This document shows positions 13,924 to 19,906 of a DNA stretch of 34,482 nt, piece by piece. The translations under genes were made by a program, and so were the position numbers. The notes beneath the pieces were generated by a model, which was not told where the DNA came from, did no database searches, and was given only the letters and a program-made list of their open reading frames with translations. Origin of the DNA: a virus; IMG/VR virus record IMGVR_UViG_3300050120_000326, positions 1-34,482 of that record; one strand, given 5' to 3'. The number at the start of each line of letters is the position of its first letter. The stretch's first letter is position 1.

Positions 13924-14135
13924 CGATGCACGATCTATGGGTGGTCGAGCACCGCTGCATCCATTCGCTACCCGTTATGCAGATCGGCGAGAGCGAGAAG
14001 CAACGCCTTCATGATGCCCACGAAGCCTTGCACGACCGCTGGTTTACGAGCACCTGTAAGGACAAGCGAAATTGCGCGTTCGCTGGCGGGTGGCATCCGG
14101 GAGCCAATCTATTACTTGGAATTGATAACGCATGA
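13920..14135 (+). CDS. Small hypothetical protein
   Basis: 71 residues with several His and Cys (VVEHRCIHSLPVM, HDRWFTSTCKDKRNCAF), possibly metal binding. Overlaps both neighbours by four bases. Unknown function. Confidence 0.55.
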   Translation: MTMHDLWVVEHRCIHSLPVMQIGESEKQRLHDAHEALHDRWFTSTCKDKRNCAFAGGWHPGANLLLGIDNA

Positions 14136-14167
14136 AACCGTTGTTATTGGAGGTAGTCCGTGGCTGA
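14132..14167 (+). CDS. Leader mini-ORF
   Basis: 11 codons (MKPLLLEVVRG). Starts in the previous stop and contains the GGAGG that serves the GTG at 14160; it ends eight bases inside that gene. Its product is probably irrelevant and its translation may open the next start. Confidence 0.3.
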   Translation: MKPLLLEVVRG

Positions 14168-14382
14168 CACGATCAAGCTAGACTTTCGCCGCAAGAGCAT
14201 TCTGCTGCACGCCTACTGCGAGATGCGCGGCGAAGCGTTTGACTGGGAACGCAAGGGTGATCTGCTTTCGGCCAACGAGTGCTGGGAATGACTGCGACGA
14301 GTTCAAGGCCATGCTGATCGAGGCCGGGTTCGACGACGCAGCCCTCAACTTGGCGAACAATAAGGTGCCGGAGAAATCATAG
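14160..14382 (+). pseudogene. Small gene split by a +1 frame change
   Basis: From the GTG at 14160 (GGAGG upstream) the frame encodes VADTIKLDFRRKSILLHAYC... and stops at a TGA at 14289-14291 after ANECWE. The +1 frame continues without a break as NDCDEFKAMLIEAGFDDAAL to a TAG at 14380-14382, and the joined ~73-residue protein looks natural across the seam. Either one base was gained (mutation or assembly error) or ribosomes shift +1 at GGAATGAC. Restart at an ATG at 14311 is a third possibility. Confidence 0.5.
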
Positions 14383-14384
14383 AA

Positions 14385-14576
14385 GTGGAATTGATCGAGA
14401 TGAGCGCGGCGCTAGAGGCGTTGCACAAGGCCCAGCCGGATGCGAAGTGCGTGTGTGGGAAGTACGGCCTCGACACCGGCTGCGACGATGAGTGTCTCGC
14501 CGAGATGGCCGTCGCTCTAGCGAACAGCACTCCGGGACTTACTCCCCTCGGCGAACCGCGCGTGCATCATGCCTGA
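14385..14576 (+). CDS. Small Cys-rich protein
   Basis: 63 residues from a GTG (GGAG about 11 bases upstream). Has CVCGKYG and CDDEC, a plausible four-Cys site, on a mostly helical acidic background (MSAALEALHKAQPDA). Unknown function. Confidence 0.55.
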   Translation: MELIEMSAALEALHKAQPDAKCVCGKYGLDTGCDDECLAEMAVALANSTPGLTPLGEPRVHHA

Positions 14577-14619
14577 GCGCGATCAATGTACCTTTCAGGA
14601 GATGATGAAATGGGCTTAG
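14569..14619 (+). CDS. Leader mini-ORF
   Basis: 16 codons (MPERDQCTFQEMMKWA) overlapping the end of the previous gene and the start of the next; it contains the AGGAG that serves the ATG at 14610. Probably a coupling element rather than a functional peptide. Confidence 0.3.
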   Translation: MPERDQCTFQEMMKWA

Positions 14620-15089
14620 ATACTGACTACGATTGCTGGCATGGACCGTACTCCGCGTTCAACCGCTTTCGCCATGCCTTGGCCGCTAAGATCGGCATCG
14701 ACCTTGATTCGATGGAGGGCTTCCAACGCGATCCGGCGCGCGGTGCAACGAGATGGGATTTGCTCAAGCCGGACCCACTGCTGACCCTCCTCAACCACTC
14801 CGATTGCGATGGATGGATCGAAGCCGATGATTGCGCGCCGCTCGCCGCGAGGTTGCGCGAGGTGGCAGCGTTGTTTGATCCAGGTGAAGGCGGCGTAGAG
14901 GCCGCGCGACGCGCCGACCTTTCAAAGCATCCAGGCATGACGGCGGAGCAACTCGGGCACACACCGGTCTCGAAAGAACCGTCGTTAATGCAACGCGCGA
15001 TCTATGACGGTGTTGCGGAAGCATGCCTTCGATTTGCTAAGGGCTTGGAAGCCGCGGATAAAGACGGCGCTCGGGTAGAATTCCATTGA
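14610..15089 (+). CDS. Hypothetical phage protein with MGLDTDYDCWHG start
   Basis: 159 residues. The ATG at 14610 has AGGAG eight bases upstream, which decides against the start 24 bases earlier. The opening MGLDTDYDCWHGPYSAFNRF resembles the start of an unnamed family I have seen in several phages; no function is known. Middle part LNHSDCDGWIEADDCAPLA, then LREVAALFD. Ends inside the TTG of the next gene. Confidence 0.7.
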   Translation: MGLDTDYDCWHGPYSAFNRFRHALAAKIGIDLDSMEGFQRDPARGATRWDLLKPDPLLTLLNHSDCDGWIEADDCAPLAARLREVAALFDPGEGGVEAARRADLSKHPGMTAEQLGHTPVSKEPSLMQRAIYDGVAEACLRFAKGLEAADKDGARVEFH

Positions 15090-15571
15090 GCCAGAAACTG
15101 TCATACGATGATTGGTGGCGGCGCGGCGAAGGCACGGGCTTGCTCGTGAACATCGTCGCCGCGATGCCCGATAAGACGTCCGAACTTTTGCACGAACGCA
15201 TCGGCGAAGCTATCGAGAAAGCGTTTAACGCCGGAGCCGTTATCGCCCAACAGGCGCAGCCCGAGTGCAAGTGCTGGAATCCGAGGTTCTGCGAGTGTAC
15301 GATTCCGGGACAGGCGCAGTCGCGATGCGAGAAGTGTGGCGTACAACCGGAAGATGGGTTCTGCTTTGTTTGCGGAGAGAGGCTGAACGACAAGGGAGAA
15401 TATGATCGCAGCCCCGGTCCCGTTGCTGCTCCGCAGCCTGAGCCCGCGACGCAGAACGCGATTTACTTGTTGCTTATTAACTACATCGCTTCGCATCCCA
15501 CGCCAACCGTTGGCGACTGTCAAACGATGGCTGCACGAATCAGCGCACTGTGCCCCATAACGAGGATATGA
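15086..15571 (+). CDS. Zinc-ribbon protein
   Basis: 161 residues from a TTG that overlaps the previous stop. N-terminal helical part (YDDWWRRGEGTGLLVNIVAA), then a Cys-rich block: CKCWNPRFCECT, followed by a typical ribbon CEKCGVQPEDGFCFVCGERL. A Pro-rich linker and a C-terminal helix complete it. Likely binds zinc; partner unknown. Confidence 0.65.
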   Translation: MSQKLSYDDWWRRGEGTGLLVNIVAAMPDKTSELLHERIGEAIEKAFNAGAVIAQQAQPECKCWNPRFCECTIPGQAQSRCEKCGVQPEDGFCFVCGERLNDKGEYDRSPGPVAAPQPEPATQNAIYLLLINYIASHPTPTVGDCQTMAARISALCPITRI

Positions 15572-15843
15572 TGACAACTGAAATTGAGGCGCTTATCCCC
15601 GTTGATGAGGCCGACTCTTTCCCCGATGAGTATGTCGAGCAAATCTTCATGCTCGCCAATGCGAAGCTGGCTTCATTCGGATGGCGTGGCTTGGAATCAC
15701 GTCAGCAGGCTATCGCCGTTCTGCGCGTCCTTGTTGAGATCGCAGACCGGCCGCTTTGCGGCGTCACCGAAAAGCACCCAGGCCACTACCATCCAGGTGC
15801 GTTGAGCGGCGAATGGTGCAATGGGATGCCGATTAATGGATAA
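15568..15843 (+). CDS. Hypothetical protein
   Basis: 91 residues from the ATG that overlaps the previous TGA (a second ATG follows at once, with GAGG upstream). Acidic N-terminus (IEALIPVDEADSFPDEYVEQ), a helix, and a C-terminal CGVTEKHPGHYHPG...EWCNG segment with possible metal ligands. Unknown. Confidence 0.6.
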   Translation: MMTTEIEALIPVDEADSFPDEYVEQIFMLANAKLASFGWRGLESRQQAIAVLRVLVEIADRPLCGVTEKHPGHYHPGALSGEWCNGMPING

Positions 15844-16099
15844 GTCGAAAACAGTATACGAAGATCAACTCGAAGCGGCTAAGGCACGGATCATCAAGCA
15901 AGGCCCGTGCGGCTTCTGTGGAGATGGTTACGCGGCGCATCGGTTGATTGACGCGCAAATGGGTCGCACCGGAGCGGGAGACTCGATCGGGAGCATCGCG
16001 GACGATTACGGGACATCGGTTCGCGAGATGGTGATTACGTGGACCGCATACGTCGATCTGCTACACAATGCCGCTTACTGTCAGGAGCCGATGAGTTGA
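15836..16099 (+). CDS. Hypothetical protein
   Basis: 87 residues, chosen from the ATG at 15836 overlapping the preceding gene end. Contains CGFCGDGYAAHRLIDAQM, a CxxC followed by His, and the helical region SIADDYGTSVREMVITW, which resembles part of a DNA-binding helix pair. No family assigned. Confidence 0.6.
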   Translation: MDKSKTVYEDQLEAAKARIIKQGPCGFCGDGYAAHRLIDAQMGRTGAGDSIGSIADDYGTSVREMVITWTAYVDLLHNAAYCQEPMS

Positions 16100-16452
16100 A
16101 AGAACGATTGGCGGCTCTGGCCTTGGAATGGCGCAAGTACATGAACATCCCGGAGACCATCAAGATCGGCGTTCAAGTTGGCGACGTGCGCGATTTTAGC
16201 GCCGCAGCCGGCCACGGCGATGACGGCCTCGCGTTCACGATGAGCAATCCCGAAAACACGGAGTTCGAGCTTTGCTTTGACCCTCGCATTGAGGGGCGTG
16301 ACGACTTCGAACAGATCATGGTTCATGAACTCGTACACGTATGGTCGTTCTCACAATGCGGTGAGGACCCACGAGAGAACATGGAAGCCGTAACGGACGA
16401 GCTTGCCCGCATGATTATCGAAAGGAAAGCACATGAGCAGAATACTCGTTGA
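16096..16452 (+). CDS. Small zincin-like metallopeptidase
   Basis: 118 residues from a TTG overlapping the previous stop. A HExxH motif appears as QIMVHELVHVWSF, with a Glu (NMEAVTDELA) about 23 residues further as the likely third ligand. Just before it ELCFDPRI gives the edge strand typical of minimal metzincin/gluzincin folds. Similar small enzymes include SprT- and ImmA-like proteins, but neither family is clearly matched. Cytoplasmic (no signal peptide). The substrate is unknown; cleaving a host regulator or damaged DNA-bound protein would fit an early gene. Confidence 0.65.
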   Translation: MKERLAALALEWRKYMNIPETIKIGVQVGDVRDFSAAAGHGDDGLAFTMSNPENTEFELCFDPRIEGRDDFEQIMVHELVHVWSFSQCGEDPRENMEAVTDELARMIIERKAHEQNTR

Positions 16453-16801
16453 AACCGAAATCATCCCGATCCAATGCTCGGCGTGCTCGGTTTGGTACGG
16501 GCTCGACAAGACGTTCAAGGACCGTCGCTATAGCGACAAGCAATCGTTTTACTGTCCGAACGGCCACGCGCAGTCGTGGACCGAAGGTGATGCAGACCGG
16601 CTTCGCGCCACGAACCTGAGGCTCGAATCACAGCTCTCTTTCGAGCGCAGCCAGCGCCAGATTCTTGAAGCGTCTAAGGCGAAGCTGGAACGTGCCCACA
16701 AACGGCTGGTGAAGTCGGGCGTGTGCCCGTGCTGCAAACGGTCGTTCGTCGCGCTCAAGCGGCACATGGACACGAAGCACCCCGATTACGAGGTAGCTTG
16801 A
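16433..16801 (+). CDS. Two-zinc-finger protein with coiled coil
   Basis: 122 residues, overlapping the previous gene by 20 bases. N-terminal ribbon CSACSVWYG...FYCPNGH, central coiled coil (RLRATNLRLESQLSFERSQR), and a C-terminal C2H2-type finger CPCCKRSFVALKRHMDTKH. Two nucleic-acid-binding modules separated by a dimerising helix suggest a DNA- or RNA-binding protein; no target can be inferred. Confidence 0.7.
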   Translation: MSRILVETEIIPIQCSACSVWYGLDKTFKDRRYSDKQSFYCPNGHAQSWTEGDADRLRATNLRLESQLSFERSQRQILEASKAKLERAHKRLVKSGVCPCCKRSFVALKRHMDTKHPDYEVA

Positions 16802-16872
16802 AATTGCTGCTCGCGGATTTAGCCGCGTTCGTGGCCGGGAAAGAGCACCGAGCATGGAACCGGACGAGCTGA
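16798..16872 (+). CDS. Mini-ORF
   Basis: 24 codons from a TTG overlapping the previous stop (LKLLLADLAAFVAGKEHRAW...). It ends inside the next gene. Likely a coupling element; weak as a protein. Confidence 0.25.
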   Translation: MKLLLADLAAFVAGKEHRAWNRTS

Positions 16873-17036
16873 AGATCGGCGAACGCTATCTCTTGAGGAC
16901 CAAGACGGGCGAAGTGATCCTCGGCACCTTCACGGGCATCGCGCGCGCTCTGGACGGCGACATGCTGATGTTCACGGCGGGCAAGTGGCAGAAGGCCATC
17001 GCCGCGGATCGGATCATCTCGATACAGCCGGCCTAG
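16854..17036 (+). CDS. Small SH3-like hypothetical protein
   Basis: 60 residues with beta-barrel-like strands (IGERYLLRTKTGEVILGTFTG, then LMFTAGKWQKAIAADRIISI). Resembles small Sm/SH3-like phage proteins in pattern only. About 40 bases separate it from the next gene. Confidence 0.55.
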   Translation: MEPDELKIGERYLLRTKTGEVILGTFTGIARALDGDMLMFTAGKWQKAIAADRIISIQPA

Positions 17037-17076
17037 GACGGAGCGCTCAAGGGACGCCGAGAATCCCCGCCGTCCG

Positions 17077-17385
17077 ATGGAACTGCAGCCCTGGGCCGAA
17101 GTCGTCACCCGCACCGTGCGCAAATACTTGCCCGACGTACGCGCTTTTCGCAAGGGCAAAAATATCGTGTGGAAGTTGCAGGGCCACCGGGCGATTCTCG
17201 AACCGGATGGAAATACTTGGTGGATGCGTATCACCGATAAAACGGGAGCAGTAGGGCCACGATCGTTTGACGAGCGGCATGACGCCGCGTCGGCGGGCAT
17301 CGCTGCCAACAACATCGTCGTGCATTTCGATCCGCGTTGGTGCCGGGGAATCGACGTCGCGCCGTTTGATTCCGCGCAGGTGTAG
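17077..17385 (+). CDS. Hypothetical protein
   Basis: 102 residues, basic N-terminal half (VVTRTVRKYLPDVRAFRKGK) then beta-like NTWWMRITDKTG and HFDPRWCRGIDVAPF. Not recognised. A 109-base gap with no clear signal follows before the next start. Confidence 0.6.
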   Translation: MELQPWAEVVTRTVRKYLPDVRAFRKGKNIVWKLQGHRAILEPDGNTWWMRITDKTGAVGPRSFDERHDAASAGIAANNIVVHFDPRWCRGIDVAPFDSAQV

Positions 17386-17494
17386 TCAGTCGGAGTGAAC
17401 GGGACGCGGAAGGTGGCGGTCGTCGACCATGCGATCTTTTGGTCCGGCGATCACCGATATTCGTTCACCCGCATCCGTCATGGAAAGAGCCAAG

Positions 17495-18130
17495 ATGAAC
17501 GAACCGAAATTCGTTCCGGTAAACCTCGAGACGGCCGAGGTCCCGAAGTTCGCGATTGATCCCGAGCGCGGCGAGCGCGTGCAACGCGGCCGTGTGATTG
17601 CAGCCCTCCCGAAAACCATGAAGCCGTGCCCGGTGATTTATGACGAGCCGGTTCTTCGGCATGATGCTGAGTGCGAGTGCGCAGGTTCGGGGCTGGTTCC
17701 GGTGCGCCGGCCCGACATTGATGCCGTCGACCCCGAAGACGATTCGCTGCAAGCGCTGGAAGACGCGATCGAGACCGGCGACGCGAATGATTCATATCTC
17801 GGCGACTCCGTTACGAACTTGATGCGGCACACCGTCGACGTCAAGGGCGGCGGAGGCGGCGGCGGCCGGACACGCGCGCGCAAGGCCAGCGACATGCGCT
17901 CGGAGCCTTCCCCATCGGCCACCGACGGCCGACTCGAACGGACGGGGCGCCGGCCTCGCTTCGTAAGGATCGGCACGCGCAAGGATCTCATCGGCACGAC
18001 CGTCGCGCGGACCACGGCGAAGGTGCTTGAGGATGTCGGTTCGGATGCCGCGCAACTCGCGGACTCGTTGCTCGCGAACCCGGAAGTGCAAGCCATTCTC
18101 GCTGAAATCAAAGCCGAGGGAGCGCAATGA
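17495..18130 (+). CDS. Hypothetical protein with Gly-rich hinge
   Basis: 211 residues from the ATG at 17495 (GGAAAGAG five bases upstream; an ATG at 17480 is possible). N-terminal beta-like part (KFVPVNLETAEVPKFAIDPE), a possible Cys site HDAECECAGSG, acidic middle (DAVDPEDDSLQALEDAIETG), then a run of eight Gly and an Arg-rich stretch, and a helical end (DAAQLADSLLANPEVQAILA). Unknown; the layout suggests two small domains joined by a flexible, possibly nucleic-acid-binding linker. Confidence 0.65.
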   Translation: MNEPKFVPVNLETAEVPKFAIDPERGERVQRGRVIAALPKTMKPCPVIYDEPVLRHDAECECAGSGLVPVRRPDIDAVDPEDDSLQALEDAIETGDANDSYLGDSVTNLMRHTVDVKGGGGGGGRTRARKASDMRSEPSPSATDGRLERTGRRPRFVRIGTRKDLIGTTVARTTAKVLEDVGSDAAQLADSLLANPEVQAILAEIKAEGAQ

Positions 18131-18414
18131 CGCCGGAACGCGAAGCCGAACTCCGCGCGCTCGCCGCAGACGCCGAACGCTTATTCCCGACACGATCACA
18201 TGTGCGGTCATGCGAGGCTTCACTGACGGTCGGACGTTTGCCGTGCTCCTGCGGTTACGCATTCATCGCCGCCGCTCGCACCGCGTTACCCGAAGCGCTC
18301 GACGCGATCGAGCGGGTTTACGCCATCCTTGAGGATAATTTCCATAACAGCGGGGCGAATGCTATAAGCGCGATTGCGGTCCTCGCTGCATTGGAAGGCA
18401 AGGCCGATGGATGA
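18127..18414 (+). CDS. Hypothetical protein
   Basis: 95 residues, ATGA start. Helical N-terminus (PEREAELRALAADAERL), a central C...CSCGYAF group, then a hydrophobic helix (AISAIAVLAALEG). Small proteins of this general look are common in phage early operons; function unknown. Confidence 0.6.
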   Translation: MTPEREAELRALAADAERLFPTRSHVRSCEASLTVGRLPCSCGYAFIAAARTALPEALDAIERVYAILEDNFHNSGANAISAIAVLAALEGKADG

Positions 18415-18577
18415 GCCGCTCACGATCGCCGGCAACAACATCCCTGCGGGGCTGGCCGATTTAATCGCGTTGGATCTTCTCAACGACCCGGATAGAATCG
18501 ACTTGGCGCGAGCGGTCGTGCGCGCGTTGGACCCGCGGGATCGCGATATCGCTGGCAACGCCACTTCCGTTCAGTAG
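18407..18577 (+). CDS. Small hypothetical protein, end of early operon
   Basis: 56 residues from the ATG at 18407, which overlaps the previous gene. Leu/Asp-rich helical sequence (AGLADLIALDLLNDPDRIDL). Last gene before the regulatory gap at 18578. Confidence 0.55.
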   Translation: MDEPLTIAGNNIPAGLADLIALDLLNDPDRIDLARAVVRALDPRDRDIAGNATSVQ

Positions 18578-18588
18578 AAAAGGAGCGC

Positions 18589-18612
18589 ATTACAGCGTAC
18601 AATAGCTGTAAT
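18589..18612 (+). promoter_or_regulatory. Operator/promoter of the small regulator gene
   Basis: ATTACAGC (18589-18596) and GCTGTAAT (18605-18612) form a perfect inverted repeat around eight bases. Inside it TACAAT (18598-18603) is a good -10, and transcription starting about seven bases on would begin at the ATG at 18611. The repeat thus covers the promoter and the start codon, ideal for autorepression. An AGGAG at 18581-18585 is too far from the ATG unless the RNA hairpin brings it closer. Confidence 0.65.
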
Positions 18613-18793
18613 GAACGACGTACCATATCATGGTCGTCCACCGAAGCGCGACAAGCGTGTCGAAATCAAGTTCCGCTGCACTCCTCAACAGAAAGCGGAT
18701 CTTCGTCTATTGGCCGACGCCGGTAATGTTTCGATCGGGCAACTGCTCGACGACTTCGCAGCGCGCTTCGCTGCATCGACGCAAAATGCTTGA
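18611..18793 (+). CDS. Small DNA-binding protein, ribbon-helix-helix-like
   Basis: 60 residues: a basic arm (HGRPPKRDKR), one strand (VEIKFRCT), then two helices (PQQKADLRLLADAGN and IGQLLDDFAARFAAST). This is the ribbon-helix-helix (Arc/CopG) outline. It stands apart from the early operon with its own palindromic operator overlapping the start, and a promoter for the late genes begins at its stop codon. It may therefore time the early-to-late change. The role is inferred from location. Confidence 0.65.
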   Translation: MNDVPYHGRPPKRDKRVEIKFRCTPQQKADLRLLADAGNVSIGQLLDDFAARFAASTQNA

Positions 18794-18819
18794 CAGAATA
18801 CCGCAATGGGTGATTTACT
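18790..18819 (+). promoter_or_regulatory. Candidate late promoter
   Basis: A perfect TTGACA (18790-18795) overlaps the regulator stop codon; TTTACT (18814-18819) lies 18 bases downstream, the same spacing as the other two promoters in the window. Transcription would enter the packaging and virion genes. Confidence 0.5.
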
Positions 18820-18846
18820 GAACGGGCAAGAGATACGCACGGGTTA

Positions 18847-18907
18847 CGTTCCGGTAAAAAGGAACGCATAAAGAAGACGGCAGCAGCGATGCGGGCCGTC
18901 TTTCGTT
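18847..18907 (+). other. Hairpin-rich leader before the late genes
   Basis: CGTTCC (18847-18852) pairs with GGAACG (18861-18866). AAGACGGC (18874-18881) pairs with GCCGTCTT (18895-18902), followed by a broken T-run. The second resembles a weak terminator placed between the candidate late promoter and the first late gene. It may terminate early transcripts or act as an attenuator. No gene is seen in 18794-18920. Confidence 0.45.
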
Positions 18908-18920
18908 TGGGAGCGCTGCC

Positions 18921-19223
18921 GTGGACGAACACACGTACATCACGCGCACCCACGCGATGGAATCCTACGTCAACCGCCTCTCGTTCCTGTGCGACGACGA
19001 GTGCCGCAAGCGCTTTGGCCATCAGCTCTGGACTCATCACGCATGGGTTACGATGCAATACCTCGCGGAGATCTTAGCGGCCGACTTCTACGGCGATCCG
19101 CGGCCCGGCGATCCGGACACCGGTGTTCCTCATCTCGATGCCGACATCGCACGAGCACGCGATTATCTCGAACGCACCTGGAGGCTTGATGCGTCGACGA
19201 CAAGCGAAACTCTACGCGATTAA
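18921..19223 (+). CDS. Hypothetical protein, first late-operon gene
   Basis: 100 residues from a GTG. Aromatic- and His-rich helical sequence (YITRTHAMESYVNRLSFLCD, GHQLWTHHAWVTMQYLAEIL) with an acidic loop (GDPRPGDPDTG). No family recognised. Located just before the small terminase gene. Confidence 0.6.
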   Translation: MDEHTYITRTHAMESYVNRLSFLCDDECRKRFGHQLWTHHAWVTMQYLAEILAADFYGDPRPGDPDTGVPHLDADIARARDYLERTWRLDASTTSETLRD

Positions 19224-19311
19224 GCGCGACAAGCGCTACAACGCAATCCTACGCGAAGCTGAGCGCGCCGAAGAGCAGAAGCGCATCGACGCTGACAAAC
19301 GCCAAGACTAG
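19189..19311 (+). CDS. Small highly charged protein
   Basis: 40 residues from an ATG with GGAGG four bases upstream; overlaps the previous gene by 35 bases. Almost entirely Arg, Lys, Glu, Asp and Ala, likely one long helix (KLYAIKRDKRYNAILREAER). Strong ribosome site supports coding. Function unknown. Confidence 0.55.
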   Translation: MRRRQAKLYAIKRDKRYNAILREAERAEEQKRIDADKRQD

Positions 19312-19333
19312 CTGACGCCCCGGAGGGCGGTCG

Positions 19334-19906
19334 ATGCCCAATAAGGTGCGCGGTCTCTCCGTTGAGCGGTGGGCCGAGGTTCGCAAGGCATACGAAGCCG
19401 GCGAATCTGTCCTGAGCCTCTCAAAGCGCTTTGGGATTCGTCGGCCTACGATTGACGCGCATCGCGACAAAGAGACGTGGATCGTGCACCCCACCGTGCA
19501 GATGCACGGGGAAGCCGCAAAAACCGTGCAGGCCCGTGCGCAAGCACAGGTCATCGACATCGCAACGAAGCGCGTCGTCGAGAAGATGGAAGAGTCAGGC
19601 GCGCTCGACGCCCACGCCCAGGCCATCGACACGCTGCTCCAAATTCAGGCTCCGCTCTACGCGAAGGCCGCGAAGCTGATCGAGAAGACGCTCGACAAGG
19701 CCATCGGCGGAACGCTCCGGCTGGGAGTGACGCAAGGCGAGACCACCGCGGTCACCGACATCCTCAACGCGCTCAGCAAGTTTTCCACCGAAACCCGCAA
19801 GGGCGCCGGCCTGCGAGACGGTACGCCGACGGTGGCAAGCGAGAACGAAGACGATCGCCGCATCGAAGAAGCCGTGCTCATCGTGCGCGAGCGAGCGAGT
19901 GCGTGA
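19334..19906 (+). CDS. Terminase small subunit
   Basis: 190 residues. N-terminal helix-turn-helix (VRKAYEAGESVLSLSKRFGI, then RPTIDAHRDKETW) for binding the packaging site, a long helical oligomerisation region (KTVQARAQAQVIDIATKRVV), and an acidic C-terminal tail that would contact the large subunit. Directly upstream of, and overlapping, the large terminase gene. Family assigned by HTH, layout and position. Confidence 0.8.
   Translation: MPNKVRGLSVERWAEVRKAYEAGESVLSLSKRFGIRRPTIDAHRDKETWIVHPTVQMHGEAAKTVQARAQAQVIDIATKRVVEKMEESGALDAHAQAIDTLLQIQAPLYAKAAKLIEKTLDKAIGGTLRLGVTQGETTAVTDILNALSKFSTETRKGAGLRDGTPTVASENEDDRRIEEAVLIVRERASA

Noticed and set aside
19477-19902. In-frame extension of the large terminase upstream into the small terminase gene
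   Set aside because: The extension is Arg-rich shadow sequence; the GTG at 19903 overlaps the small-subunit stop and gives a normal-length terminase.
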